From Salimicrobium album (lineage in GTDB: Bacteria; Bacillota; Bacilli; Bacillales; Halobacillaceae), in NCBI RefSeq assembly GCF_900107115.1, contig NZ_FNOS01000001.1:1-64000 (forward strand): DNA of 64,000 bases, written 5' to 3'. This document shows, piece by piece, positions 1 through 8,354 of this stretch. Position numbers and translations under genes: made by a program. How positions within the stretch are numbered: position 1 is the stretch's first letter; the number at the start of each line of letters is the position of its first letter. Under the pieces are notes generated by a model. The model had not been told where the DNA came from. It was given only the letters and a program-made list of their open reading frames with translations, and ran no database searches.

Positions 1-1
1 T

Positions 2-241
2 GGATACATCCCGCTGCATAAACAGGGAGCTGAACTATTATTTCAAGTCATCAGTCTGTGTTACGAAAAGAGGAGTATTATCATTACGACAAACCTTCAA
101 TTTGGGGAATGGAATCATGTATTTGGTGACCCGATTTTAACGGAGGCGGTCGTGGATCGCTTGATCCATCACTCCCACCTCGTCCTATTTAATGACGACA
201 GTCATCGATTGAAAGAATCTATGGCTTTTCAGCCAATGTAG
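2..241 (+). CDS. istB: IstB-like ATP-binding transposition helper, 3' part (IS21 family)
   Basis: The window opens inside this reading frame; the last 79 residues and a TAG stop are visible. The segment GYIPLHKQGAELLFQVIS, then SIIITTNLQFGEWNHVFGD, then the late LTEAVVDRLIHHS stretch are typical of the C-terminal half of IstB, the AAA+ ATPase that works with transposase IstA in IS21 elements. The Walker motifs would lie upstream of the window. Whether the gene is complete on the left cannot be seen. It lies next to a decayed integrase tail (608-850), so this edge of the window is probably mobile-element debris. A separate degenerate istA fragment sits at 16783. Confidence 0.85.
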   Translation, partial: GYIPLHKQGAELLFQVISLCYEKRSIIITTNLQFGEWNHVFGDPILTEAVVDRLIHHSHLVLFNDDSHRLKESMAFQPM

Positions 242-607
242 GAAATAAACGAAGGGATGCGAGTGGCTACATAAACGTTTTCCGTTTTATGCATTTTTCT
301 CTTGCCAAATACACCTATAGTGGTGTTTTGGTTGTTAGATAGTTTTTATTTAATGCAAGAAAGAATTTTTCGAGACCTATATAATGAAATCAGAATAGAA
401 CCTAACGATTTTAACATGGCTTTAAAAAAAGAAAATGGTACAGTTCAAAGGTTATTGAAAGCTTTTTTTTCTCCAACTATTCTACTATTCTATTTTCATT
501 TATTAATTTTTGTATTTCTTTTTATTTGTTTAAAAAGTTAATGAATACGACCTCCCTAAATGCCTGTTAGCTTTCATGCAGCAGGGTATTTAGGGAGAAT
601 TTTCTTT
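242..607. other. AT-rich stretch without a convincing gene
   Basis: Between the istB remnant and the integrase remnant. A 79-codon TTG-initiated frame (302-541) exists, but it has no ribosome binding site and its hydrophobic tail is what AT-rich non-coding DNA tends to encode. The only clear element is the hairpin at 551-596. Confidence 0.5.
551..600 (+). terminator. Terminator-like hairpin
   Basis: CTCCCTAAAT at 552-561 pairs with ATTTAGGGAG at about 587-596, with an inner CCTG/CAGG extension, followed by a T-rich run (ttttcttttt). It is a strong hairpin, oriented to stop rightward transcription out of the IS debris or leftward transcription from the integrase remnant. Confidence 0.6.
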
Positions 608-850
608 TTATAAACACCCAACCCGTTCGAAATGAGATTGATCATCTTGCGGCGAAGCATGATTGAAAATCTCCTGAAGCAGGGCCACGTCTTTGGGTTG
701 CTTATAAAGATGATAGCCAAAGGTCTTGCGCATCGTAGGCGTGCTGATGTTAGTGTGCTCAAGCCAGTCGGCGGACTCTAGGATGTGATACAACACTTGC
801 ATGGCCGAGGGATGTGTGCCTTTCCGGCCGATAAAGAGGTATGTTCCCCT
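608..850 (-). pseudogene. Tyrosine recombinase (phage/ICE integrase) C-terminal remnant
   Basis: The reading frame encodes LFIGRKGTHPSA, then TPTMRKTFGYHLYKQPKD, then LLQEIFNHASPQD. These match the box II region of Bacillus-type tyrosine integrases, with the arginine in R-K-T-F-G-Y-H and the histidine in N-H-A-S-P. The segment that should carry the catalytic tyrosine (normally close to R-Y-I-G) is replaced by DQSHFERVGCL and a stop. Upstream the frame closes with a stop at 851-853, although neighbouring frames still look related. The N-terminal DNA-binding domain is gone. This is a dead fragment of an old prophage or conjugative element. Confidence 0.75.
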
Positions 851-904
851 TCAAGGAAGGAGTCCAGATTCTGCCGAATCGAGTCGAGCTTAATTTCTCA
901 TTTT

Positions 905-1356
905 TCCTGATGTCCAGAATTTCTCTATTATTACTTAGTTTATTTGTGGTAAAGTCATATTAGAGATTAATACATAAAAATGAAAACGTTCATGTGTTTA
1001 TTTGCATTCCTAGATACATTTTTTACGCTATCGGTCTTGCAGCCCAACCTTCAAAAAGAGTTATTGATTTCGGACTTAAGGAACTAAAGCGTAATCGAAA
1101 ATGGATTCCGGCCTATTTTTAAAATACTTAAATTCTGTTTTGAAAAATAAAGCTGATGCATTTAAACTGAAATCACATAATTTTTTAATTATGATTTCAT
1201 CCCGTAGCTATTATTCTCCCCGGTGGAGGTCAAAAATAAATATACGAATTTAAATATTTCTGTAGATACTTCAGAAGATTTTGAAAAATAAGCGAATTTA
1301 CGTGTAAAGACGAAGGGTAAAGGGAATAACCGAAGTATCCCGAGCAAAGTGAGGTT
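905..1356. other. 452-bp stretch with no supported gene
   Basis: AT-rich. A 42-codon GTG-initiated frame at 994-1122 has no convincing ribosome binding site. A catabolite-responsive-element-like palindrome (ATGAAAACGTTCAT) lies at about 980-993, but no gene is positioned to use it. Probably remnant DNA of the same decayed element as at 608-850. Confidence 0.5.
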
Positions 1357-1362
1357 TTGCAG

Positions 1363-1902
1363 ATGGATCGTGTAATGCTCGTACGACATGCAGAAGCCGA
1401 AGGGCAGCATCGTGATTCCCCCTTGAGCCGTCGCGGGCTGAAGGAGACTGCTGCTCTTGCAGAGGAGCTTAATAACTGGAGCTGCTGCGAAGCTGTTTTT
1501 TCCAGTCCCTTTTTACGTGCGATTGAGACTATCAAACCTTTTGCCGAAGAACACGGACTTTCCATCCAGACCGATGAGCGGCTGGAGGAAAGAATATTGA
1601 GTGACGTTCCTCTGGAAGACTGGGAAGAGTATATCGAAGACAGTTTCCACGACAGGGAAATGAAAGTCTCCGGCGGGGAGTCTGCCCGTGATGCTAAAGA
1701 ACGCGTCCGTGAGTTTCTGGAGGAAGTCGATTCCTTTACGTATCCTCTGCTCGTAACCCATGGGGAAATTTTAGTATATATTCTTGAACATTTCGGGATG
1801 GAAGTATCATTCGAAGACTGGCTCAGCTTCTCATATCCGGATGCCATTCTTCTTGAGAAAGACGGTAATCAGTGGAAATTCAGGAGAATTTGGCATAAAT
1901 AA
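1363..1902 (+). CDS. Histidine phosphatase family protein (SixA-like)
   Basis: 179 residues. The N-terminal VMLVRHAEAEG is the RHG-type phosphohistidine motif of the histidine phosphatase (phosphoglycerate mutase) superfamily, and LVTHGEIL near residue 135 supplies the second active-site histidine. The short length and early LSRRGLKETAALAEEL segment resemble SixA-type phosphohistidine phosphatases, but the substrate cannot be read from sequence. I chose the ATG at 1363 because GAGG at 1351-1354 is correctly spaced for it; a TTG two codons upstream is too close. It stands alone, with an apparent single-gene promoter region in front. Confidence 0.8.
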   Translation: MDRVMLVRHAEAEGQHRDSPLSRRGLKETAALAEELNNWSCCEAVFSSPFLRAIETIKPFAEEHGLSIQTDERLEERILSDVPLEDWEEYIEDSFHDREMKVSGGESARDAKERVREFLEEVDSFTYPLLVTHGEILVYILEHFGMEVSFEDWLSFSYPDAILLEKDGNQWKFRRIWHK

Positions 1903-1998
1903 TTGCCAGGTTTCATTATAATAGGTATGATTGAAGGTAGTGCTTCTTTCTAATTAAGATAGAGGGAAGAGTTTATCTTATAAAAAGGAGGAATAGAA

Positions 1999-2235
1999 AT
2001 GGCATTTGTTATAACATCCCCGTGTAAAGACGAAAAATCAGGTGAATGCGTAGAAGTATGCCCTGTTGATTGCATAGAAGAAGGAAAAGACATGTTTTAT
2101 ATCGATCCGGCTATCTGCATCGACTGCGGGGCCTGCGAAGCGGTCTGCCCGGTAGAAGCGATATATATCGAAGACGAAGTACCGGAAGAAGAGACGCCAT
2201 ATATTGAAATGAACCGTAAGTTCTTCCAGGAATAG
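1999..2235 (+). CDS. fer: Ferredoxin, 7Fe/8Fe type
   Basis: 78 residues, the normal length for Bacillus ferredoxin. Cysteines occur as CVEVCPVDC near residue 15 and as CIDCGACEAVCP near residue 40; the second set is a full CxxCxxCxxxCP cluster-binding motif. It is an electron carrier in the cytosol. The protein is very acidic (EDEVPEEE). A strong AAAAGGAGG lies ahead of the ATG, and the gene is followed directly by a terminator, so it is monocistronic. Confidence 0.93.
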   Translation: MAFVITSPCKDEKSGECVEVCPVDCIEEGKDMFYIDPAICIDCGACEAVCPVEAIYIEDEVPEEETPYIEMNRKFFQE

Positions 2236-2250
2236 AGGAACACATAGGAA

Positions 2251-2279
2251 AAGCTGCCTGTTCAGAGGCAGCTTTTTTT
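2251..2279 (+). terminator. Rho-independent terminator of fer
   Basis: AAGCTGCCT, a six-base loop and AGGCAGCTT, followed by six T residues, starting 15 bases after the ferredoxin stop. Confidence 0.9.
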
Positions 2280-2294
2280 ACTGGAGAAGCTGTA

Positions 2295-2567
2295 TCATCC
2301 TACAACTTCAAAATCCTGAAAATTACCCGGACCATCCAGGTCGGTGACGTCCGTTTTTGTAACATCCGCAGCAGGGGCAGGGCCGTTCTCGATTTTCTTT
2401 ATGAATTCCTGTATTTTTTCTTCTTCACCCTGGGCGATTATTTCTACGGTTCCATCCTCTTTATTCTGTACCTGCCCTGTGATGCCGTGCCGGTCTGCAA
2501 CCTGCTTGGCAGACATACGGAACCCGACTCCCTGGACTCTGCCGTGCACTGTTATCTGTTTAAGCAT
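2295..2567 (-). CDS. acyP: Acylphosphatase
   Basis: 90 residues, the standard length. ITVHGRVQGVGFRMSAKQ at the N-terminus contains the phosphate-binding loop and catalytic arginine (GRVQGVGFR), and GQVQNKEDGTVEI contains the catalytic asparagine. The enzyme hydrolyses acyl phosphates such as carbamoyl or acetyl phosphate. The ATG at 2567 has AAGGAGTGAG ahead of it. Longer in-frame starts lie upstream of this ribosome binding site and are rejected. Confidence 0.93.
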   Translation of the reverse strand: MLKQITVHGRVQGVGFRMSAKQVADRHGITGQVQNKEDGTVEIIAQGEEEKIQEFIKKIENGPAPAADVTKTDVTDLDGPGNFQDFEVVG

Positions 2568-2638
2568 ACGCTCACTCCTTTCTTTCATCATCAATATGTA
2601 CCTTTTTCCTATCAATTTTAAACGTGGGAGGAATCACT

Positions 2639-3604
2639 ATGAAAAGTATAGATGTACGCGAGGTCACTCCTTTCCTTTACGGTCACTGCACAGACGAAGA
2701 AAATGGGACCGGGACTACTGTCATCATTTACGAGACAGGCGCTGTGGGCGGTGTGTCCGTCCAGGGCAGAGCTCCGGGAACGAGAGAGACCGACCTTCTG
2801 AAATCGGAGAACACGGTACAGAAGATTCACGCTGTTACGCTAAGTGGCGGCAGTGCTTTCGGTCTCGAGGCGGCCGGAGGAGTGATGAGGTACCTGTCTG
2901 AGAGAAAAATAGGGTTCGAACTGCTTGGCAATACGATCCCTATCGTGCCGGGGGCTATTTTGTTCGACTTTCTTCCCTTGTCAGGAAACGCCTGGCCCGA
3001 TTCTTCCTATGGTTATGAGGCTGCGCGTCAGGCTTTCGATAAAAATGATGTTCCCTCGGGCAACAAAGGGGCCGGCACAGGAGCCAGTATCGGTAAAATG
3101 AGAGGGTTCGATTCCGCCATGAAAAGCGGGTTCGGGTCCTGTGCCGTAGAAGTTGACGGTTTGAAGGTGGGCGCATGTATTGCAGTGAACGCGTTCGGTG
3201 ATATAATAGACCCTGAAACCGGCCGGATCATTGCCGGAGCCCGGGAAAGCGGTTCCTTCCTGGATACCGCAAAATCTCTCCGGGAAATGGATCCTCCGGA
3301 CGGAGCGGAAGGGATGAATACAACCATCGGCTGTATCACCACGAACGCGAATATTACGAAGTCTGAAGCCAATCACCTGGCCTCTGCTGCTCATGACGGC
3401 CTGGCAAGGTGCATACGTCCGGTACATACGGTGATGGACGGCGATGCTCTGTTCGTCATGGCCGGCGGCGAAGTGAATGTTTCACTCTTGCAGCTGTCAG
3501 CTCTGGCTGTGCACGTTGTGGAGCAGGCAGTACTTACTGCCGTTCGTGAGGCGAGAGGGGCGTATCAGCTACCGGCCCTTCAGGAATTATTTAAACAAGA
3601 ATAA
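2639..3604 (+). CDS. P1 family (DmpA/NylC-like) autoprocessing N-terminal nucleophile peptidase
   Basis: 321 residues. SGGSAFGLEAAGGVMRYL and the glycine-rich GNKGAGTGASIGK are diagnostic of the P1/DmpA family of aminopeptidases and oligoamide hydrolases. The family self-cleaves before a Ser/Thr nucleophile; here GMNTTIGCITTNA near residue 225 is the expected Asn-Thr scissile site. The natural substrate is unknown. GGAGG lies seven bases before the ATG at 2639. It is 12 bp upstream of dynA on the same strand, so the two may be cotranscribed, though no functional link is known. Confidence 0.85.
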   Translation: MKSIDVREVTPFLYGHCTDEENGTGTTVIIYETGAVGGVSVQGRAPGTRETDLLKSENTVQKIHAVTLSGGSAFGLEAAGGVMRYLSERKIGFELLGNTIPIVPGAILFDFLPLSGNAWPDSSYGYEAARQAFDKNDVPSGNKGAGTGASIGKMRGFDSAMKSGFGSCAVEVDGLKVGACIAVNAFGDIIDPETGRIIAGARESGSFLDTAKSLREMDPPDGAEGMNTTIGCITTNANITKSEANHLASAAHDGLARCIRPVHTVMDGDALFVMAGGEVNVSLLQLSALAVHVVEQAVLTAVREARGAYQLPALQELFKQE

Positions 3605-3616
3605 AGGAGATCGACT

Positions 3617-6600
3617 ATGACTACCGTTCAAACATCTGCACATACGATCAAACAACTGTATACGTTCCTCGTGGAAGAAGGTCTTACCGAACAGGCTGAA
3701 AAAGTCCTGGATATATACGAAAAGGATATCGAACAGACGTTCATTATCGGATTCGCCGGTCATTTTTCCGCCGGAAAATCGTCTCTGATCAATTACCTGG
3801 CCGGGACGGATGTACTTCCTTCCAGCCCGATTCCGACCAGTGCCAATATCGTCCGTCTCCAGAAAGGGGAAGAGATGGCGGTTGCTTATAATCAGGAGAA
3901 ACGACCGATTGCCAAAGAGGCCTCGCGTGACCTGGAGCGTCTGCAGGCTCTCTGTAAAGATAACAGGCAGATCGCTTCCCTTTCCATTTATAAGTCAGAT
4001 GTCGACTTTCCTGAAAGCATCATGTTCATCGATACTCCCGGCGTCGATTCGACAGACGATATGGATCGTACGATTACGGAGGGCTCTCTTCACATTGTCG
4101 ACCATTTGTACTATGTCGTCGATTATAACCACGTCCAGTCGGAAGTGAACAGCAGCTTTTTGACGGAGCTTGAGAATCAGGGGATTCCCTACACGCTTGT
4201 CATTAACCAGATGGATAAACACCAGGAAGAGGAAGTGACTTTCGATGATTTCAGCTCCTCGGTCCGGGTGTGGCTGAATGGTTACGAACTACACCCGCAG
4301 GACATCTTTTACACGTCGATGCACCAGGAGCACCTGAACCGTCTTGAAGGGAATGCGCTGCTGGGTGAAGACGTAAAGGAAAGGATAAGGGAGAGGGACG
4401 GGGAGAACCACATCCAGTCAGTACTTAAGGAATGCGAACAGGCTCTTCGGCAAAAATATGATATAGATGCTTACGAAGCCGAACTGGAAGCATACAGTAC
4501 GTCCTCGCTCGAAGAAGCCGGGGAACGGATAGAAACGATCAAGCACAATTTTATGGAAAAGAAGAACTCACTTGAAGAGCAGTATAAGAAAAGAGTACGC
4601 GGTTTTCTGAAGAATGCCTATATCACCCCCGCTGTCCTGAGAGATGATGCACAGCAGTATCTGGAATCGATGCAGCCGAACTTCAAGAAGGGACTTATAT
4701 TCACGAAAGATAAAACCAGTGAAGAGCGGAAGAGACGGCTGGATGTTTTTTATGAAAACCTGTCCGCGATTCTTGAAAAAAACCTGGAGTGGCCTCTGCG
4801 TGATCGTATGCGGGAACTTGCCGACACCCATTCGCTGACCGATGAACATCTTGAGAAACGGATACAACAGTTTCATGTACAGGTACCTGAGCAACTGCTC
4901 GAAGACGTGATTGCGAGCGGGGCCAACGTTACCGGCGAATATGTACTGAGGTATATGGAGGACCTCAGTAAAGACATATTGAAAATGTACCAGCAGGAGA
5001 CGGAAGATATCTACAAACAGATGAAAGAACAGCTGGACGCCCAGCAGGAAAATGAGCTCGCTCTTTCAGGTGATGAGGAAGAAGAGCTGAATGAGAAACA
5101 AAGGGTCGAGGAACAGCTGAATGGACAGAAAGAAAAATGGGAGGAGAAACGGAAACTCCTGTATCGGGTCCATGATGGAGAGATAGAACAAGATGAGCAG
5201 CAGGCCGAGGCTGCACTTGCGGCCAGAAAAGAAACCGATTTTGAAAATGATCTGGAACTCGAATACGACCAGCGGCTGCAAAAAGAAGAACAGCCGGAGG
5301 AAGCGGGTAGCGGGCCGTCCGGCTCAAAGACCGAAATTAGAAGAAAAGCCGAAGAAGTGCTGCCGGTGCTGCAGGATTACGAATTCCTGGAGTCTTACGC
5401 CCGCTCCATTAAAGAAAAATTGAGCCGCGTGGATCATCAGCAGTTTACGGTAGCTTTATTCGGAGCATTCAGTGCCGGAAAATCTTCGTTCATAAATGCG
5501 TTACTGGGTGGGGACTACTTACCGACGTCCCCGAACCCGACGACCGCTTCCATCAACCGGGTAGTACCTCCGGAGGATAACCACCCTAATGAAACAGCGA
5601 CTGTTCACTTTCTTACTGAAAAGGAACTCATCGAATCGTTCGATTTTCTTGACGTTTCCGGTCCGGAAGAAATTTTACGAACGAAAACCGATGAACTGGA
5701 AACGAGAAAACGAACGATGGTGCAGGCTTTTCAGAACGGTTATGAGGAACTTAAAGGACACATCGGAAGCCGCCTTGAAGTCTCTCAGAAAGAATTCGTA
5801 ACATACGTCAGAGATGAATCGCACTCTGTGTTCGTAAAAGCGATAGACTTTTATGTCGATTCCGTTTATGCAAGGGAAGGGATAACATTTGTGGATACTC
5901 CCGGAGCCGACTCCGTTAACGACCGCCACACGGACGTATCGTTCGGTTATATAAAAGAAGCGGACGCTATCCTTTTTCTGACTTATTATAACCACGCCTT
6001 CACGAAAGCGGACGCCGGCTTTTTGCGTCAGCTCGGCCGGGTAAAAGATTCATTCGCCGTAGATAAAATGTTTTTCATCATCAATGCCAGTGATCTTGCC
6101 CAGAGTGAAGAGGATCTTCAGTCCGTACGCTCTTATATCGAATCCCAGCTCACCTTCTACGGAATAAGAAACCCGAGGATGCACGCCGTTTCTAGCCTTA
6201 AAGCAAGGCAGGGAGAGAAAGAGGAGAGCAACCTCCCCGCGTTCGAACGCGATTTCCGTACGTTCATTCATGAAGATTTGCAGGCTATGGTCTTTCAGTC
6301 GGTCCATTCCGATCTCGAAGAAACCGTGGAAGTGACTTCCCAGCTGCTTGATTTTGCTGCCGGAAATGAAGAAGAGCAGAAAAGACAGTTGGATAAATGG
6401 GAAGAGGAAGAGAGACGGATATCCGAAATACTTCTCGAAGAAAAAGGGAAGAAAGAAGCCCCTGCTGTGGGTCAGAAGGTGGACAAGCAGTTCCACTACC
6501 TGGAGGAGCGGCAGATTCTGCAGTTATCCGATTTCTTTAAAGAGGAAATCAACCCCGGGTATATACAGGGAGAGAAATCAGAAATAAAACCACAGCTGGT

Positions 6601-7135
6601 GAGAGCACTGGATCGTCTTTTGAACAGATATGAGAAGGAGCTTCTCGACGAAGTCAGAGCCATCAGTCTTCGTATGGAAAGTTTCGTCGGCGACCTTCTC
6701 CGGGAAAGAAGCCGGAAAACGGTGGAACAGGTAAAAGCCGTGACGGACTCCAGACCTTTCAAGGAAGAAAAGGAGGAAGTATCGGTGGAAACCCCATCGT
6801 TCACCGTCGAGATAGAGGAAACGGCCGAAGATCTGGATATCTCGCTGCAACGGTACTCGAGTGCCAAACAGCTCTTTGAAGGGAACAGAAAAGAAGAGTT
6901 ACGCGAAGAAGTGAAAGAACAGCTACCCGGAATTTTCGGGAAAGTACTTACTCCGGTCGAGGAGAGTTTCGCGGAGTATTACAAGGAAGCCTATCTTGAT
7001 GCGGTCAGCGAACTGATGGACAGGTATGAAGAGAAGGTGAAAGAGTACTACAGGAAACTCCGTAATAACGGAGAAGATGCCGTAAGTACGGAAGAGCTGC
7101 AGGAACTTAAAGAAAAGCTGACATCTTCCATCTAA
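3617..7135 (+). CDS. dynA: Double-headed bacterial dynamin-like GTPase DynA
   Basis: 1172 residues, close to the 1193 of B. subtilis DynA (YpbR). Two complete GTPase heads are fused. Head 1 has GHFSAGKSS at residues 48-56, DTPG near 139 and NQMD near 197. Head 2 has GAFSAGKSS near 615 and DTPG near 760. Each head is followed by long charged helical stalk sequence (for example residues 440-580 and 900-1172). In B. subtilis DynA tethers and fuses membranes in trans and protects against phage and membrane-damaging agents. An AAGGAG precedes the ATG, and the gene ends at a shared bidirectional terminator. Confidence 0.95.
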   Translation: MTTVQTSAHTIKQLYTFLVEEGLTEQAEKVLDIYEKDIEQTFIIGFAGHFSAGKSSLINYLAGTDVLPSSPIPTSANIVRLQKGEEMAVAYNQEKRPIAKEASRDLERLQALCKDNRQIASLSIYKSDVDFPESIMFIDTPGVDSTDDMDRTITEGSLHIVDHLYYVVDYNHVQSEVNSSFLTELENQGIPYTLVINQMDKHQEEEVTFDDFSSSVRVWLNGYELHPQDIFYTSMHQEHLNRLEGNALLGEDVKERIRERDGENHIQSVLKECEQALRQKYDIDAYEAELEAYSTSSLEEAGERIETIKHNFMEKKNSLEEQYKKRVRGFLKNAYITPAVLRDDAQQYLESMQPNFKKGLIFTKDKTSEERKRRLDVFYENLSAILEKNLEWPLRDRMRELADTHSLTDEHLEKRIQQFHVQVPEQLLEDVIASGANVTGEYVLRYMEDLSKDILKMYQQETEDIYKQMKEQLDAQQENELALSGDEEEELNEKQRVEEQLNGQKEKWEEKRKLLYRVHDGEIEQDEQQAEAALAARKETDFENDLELEYDQRLQKEEQPEEAGSGPSGSKTEIRRKAEEVLPVLQDYEFLESYARSIKEKLSRVDHQQFTVALFGAFSAGKSSFINALLGGDYLPTSPNPTTASINRVVPPEDNHPNETATVHFLTEKELIESFDFLDVSGPEEILRTKTDELETRKRTMVQAFQNGYEELKGHIGSRLEVSQKEFVTYVRDESHSVFVKAIDFYVDSVYAREGITFVDTPGADSVNDRHTDVSFGYIKEADAILFLTYYNHAFTKADAGFLRQLGRVKDSFAVDKMFFIINASDLAQSEEDLQSVRSYIESQLTFYGIRNPRMHAVSSLKARQGEKEESNLPAFERDFRTFIHEDLQAMVFQSVHSDLEETVEVTSQLLDFAAGNEEEQKRQLDKWEEEERRISEILLEEKGKKEAPAVGQKVDKQFHYLEERQILQLSDFFKEEINPGYIQGEKSEIKPQLVRALDRLLNRYEKELLDEVRAISLRMESFVGDLLRERSRKTVEQVKAVTDSRPFKEEKEEVSVETPSFTVEIEETAEDLDISLQRYSSAKQLFEGNRKEELREEVKEQLPGIFGKVLTPVEESFAEYYKEAYLDAVSELMDRYEEKVKEYYRKLRNNGEDAVSTEELQELKEKLTSSI

Positions 7136-7166
7136 AAAAACCCCCGGATTTCCGGGGGTTTCTTTT
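7134..7166. terminator. Bidirectional terminator between dynA and the SurA-like gene
   Basis: AAACCCCCGG, a four-base loop and CCGGGGGTTT, with A and T tracts on both sides. It serves the two converging genes. Confidence 0.9.
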
Positions 7167-7899
7167 ATACATTGACTTTAACGTCGGCTTTCTCACGAAG
7201 GGATTCAATGTGTTTGTTGACGGCTTCGCTCTGTTTCTGGGAAGCGAGCTGCTGTTTGATCTGGTCTTTCATCTCTTTGAAAGAGCCGAGTTGCTGCTGC
7301 TGTGCTTTCTGACCGTCTTTGTTGCCTTCTTCTTTCTGTGCATCCTGCTGTGCTTTCATCTGTTCCTTCATTTTCTCATACTGTTCTTTCGCTTCTTTAT
7401 CCGTAACTTCCGGAACGTCTACGTTTTTGTCCACGTATTTCTGTGCTTTTTGACTTTTCTTCATTTCCTGTTTAATTTCTTCCTGAGACATATCATTTTT
7501 TTTAAGGAATTTTTCCCACTGATCGTTTTCTTTGTACTGTTTTTTCATTTCCTCGAACTGCTTGTTTATTTCTTTATCCGATACTTTAATATCCATTTCT
7601 TCCGCCTTCTGCATCACAAGCTCTGTACCGATCAGCTGATTGATGGCGGTTTTATTGATCTGATCTTCCTGCTTGGAAGCGTCCATGCCGAATTTCTTAT
7701 ACTGCTGCTTGACGCTTTCCACATTGGATTCGAATTCCTTCTGGGTAATTTCTTCCCCGTTTACGACTGCTGCCGCTTTGCCTGAATTGTCTTTATTTTC
7801 TTTGGAATCCCCGCTGCTGCTTTTTCCGTCATCTCCGGAAGAACATGCTGCCAGAAGAGTGACTGCTGCAACCAGAACGAGTAATAATACTTTTTTCAT
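7165..7899 (-). CDS. SurA N-terminal domain lipoprotein (PrsA-like, no rotamase domain)
   Basis: 244 residues. The signal peptide MKKVLLLVLVAAVTLLAAC ends in a lipobox (LLAAC), so the protein is a membrane-anchored extracytoplasmic lipoprotein. A low-complexity SG/K/D linker follows. VVNGEEITQKEFE near residue 55 is the typical opening of the SurA/PrsA chaperone domain, and the rest is long, charged and helical. There is no parvulin (PPIase) signature of the kind PrsA carries between its two chaperone halves. It probably binds secreted proteins or acts as a chaperone without isomerase activity. The ATG at 7899 has AAAAGGAG; further upstream in-frame codons precede this site. Confidence 0.85.
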   Translation of the reverse strand: MKKVLLLVLVAAVTLLAACSSGDDGKSSSGDSKENKDNSGKAAAVVNGEEITQKEFESNVESVKQQYKKFGMDASKQEDQINKTAINQLIGTELVMQKAEEMDIKVSDKEINKQFEEMKKQYKENDQWEKFLKKNDMSQEEIKQEMKKSQKAQKYVDKNVDVPEVTDKEAKEQYEKMKEQMKAQQDAQKEEGNKDGQKAQQQQLGSFKEMKDQIKQQLASQKQSEAVNKHIESLREKADVKVNV

Positions 7900-8068
7900 T
7901 GAAAAGCTCCTTTTCGTAAAAACGTTAATTGGAGTGTAGCACACAGGTATGGCGGTGTAAAACCTCCGGCGCGATTTACACATTTGTGCCATATAATTTT
8001 GACTTAACCGAAAAAAAGTAGTAAAATTAAAACAATTGTTTATTCTCTAGAATAAGAGGTGAGATAGT

Positions 8069-8275
8069 ATGGCATTCGGAAGACAGAATCAGGAGAAAGC
8101 ACCAGAGGAAGAAACATCCGTTTGGGAATGTACCGCGGAAGGTTGTAACTGCTGGATGAGGGACAACTTCAAAGATAAACAAGTTCATACATGCCCCGTC
8201 TGTGACAGCGAAATGAAACGCGCTACAAAAACGATTCAGGTCGTTGAGAATAAAAGCTTATACTATAATCAGTAG
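8069..8275 (+). CDS. YdjO-like cold-inducible small zinc-ribbon protein
   Basis: 68 residues. It contains CTAEGCNCW near residue 21 and CPVCDSEM near residue 43, together a four-cysteine zinc-ribbon, within a sequence resembling B. subtilis YdjO, a cold-inducible protein of unknown role. The ribosome binding site is AGAGGTGAG. The upstream region is short, and the gene is followed by a compact terminator. Confidence 0.8.
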   Translation: MAFGRQNQEKAPEEETSVWECTAEGCNCWMRDNFKDKQVHTCPVCDSEMKRATKTIQVVENKSLYYNQ

Positions 8276-8300
8276 AAACGCGGATGCCCGCGTTTTTTAT
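8276..8300 (+). terminator. Terminator of the YdjO-like gene
   Basis: AAACGCGG, ATG loop and CCCGCGTTT, followed by a T run, immediately after the stop codon. Confidence 0.88.
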
Positions 8301-8354
8301 TTTGTGATTTCCTGATATAATAAATGAGAATTTTTGAATGGAGGATTAGTTACT

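Noticed and set aside
302-541. 79-codon frame with a hydrophobic end
   Set aside because: TTG start without a ribosome binding site, in AT-rich DNA between mobile-element remnants; its hydrophobic tail is expected from T-rich sequence.
980-994. Near-perfect cre-like palindrome
   Set aside because: No gene lies in a position to be controlled by it; probably fortuitous or left from lost genes.
994-1122. 42-codon GTG frame containing FYAIGLAAQPSKRVIDFG
   Set aside because: Looks faintly protein-like, but has no convincing ribosome binding site and lies in decayed DNA; could be a remnant.
7210-7785. Long opposite-strand frame rich in Phe and Leu
   Set aside because: It is the complement of the Lys/Glu/Gln-rich SurA-like lipoprotein gene and has no ribosome binding site.
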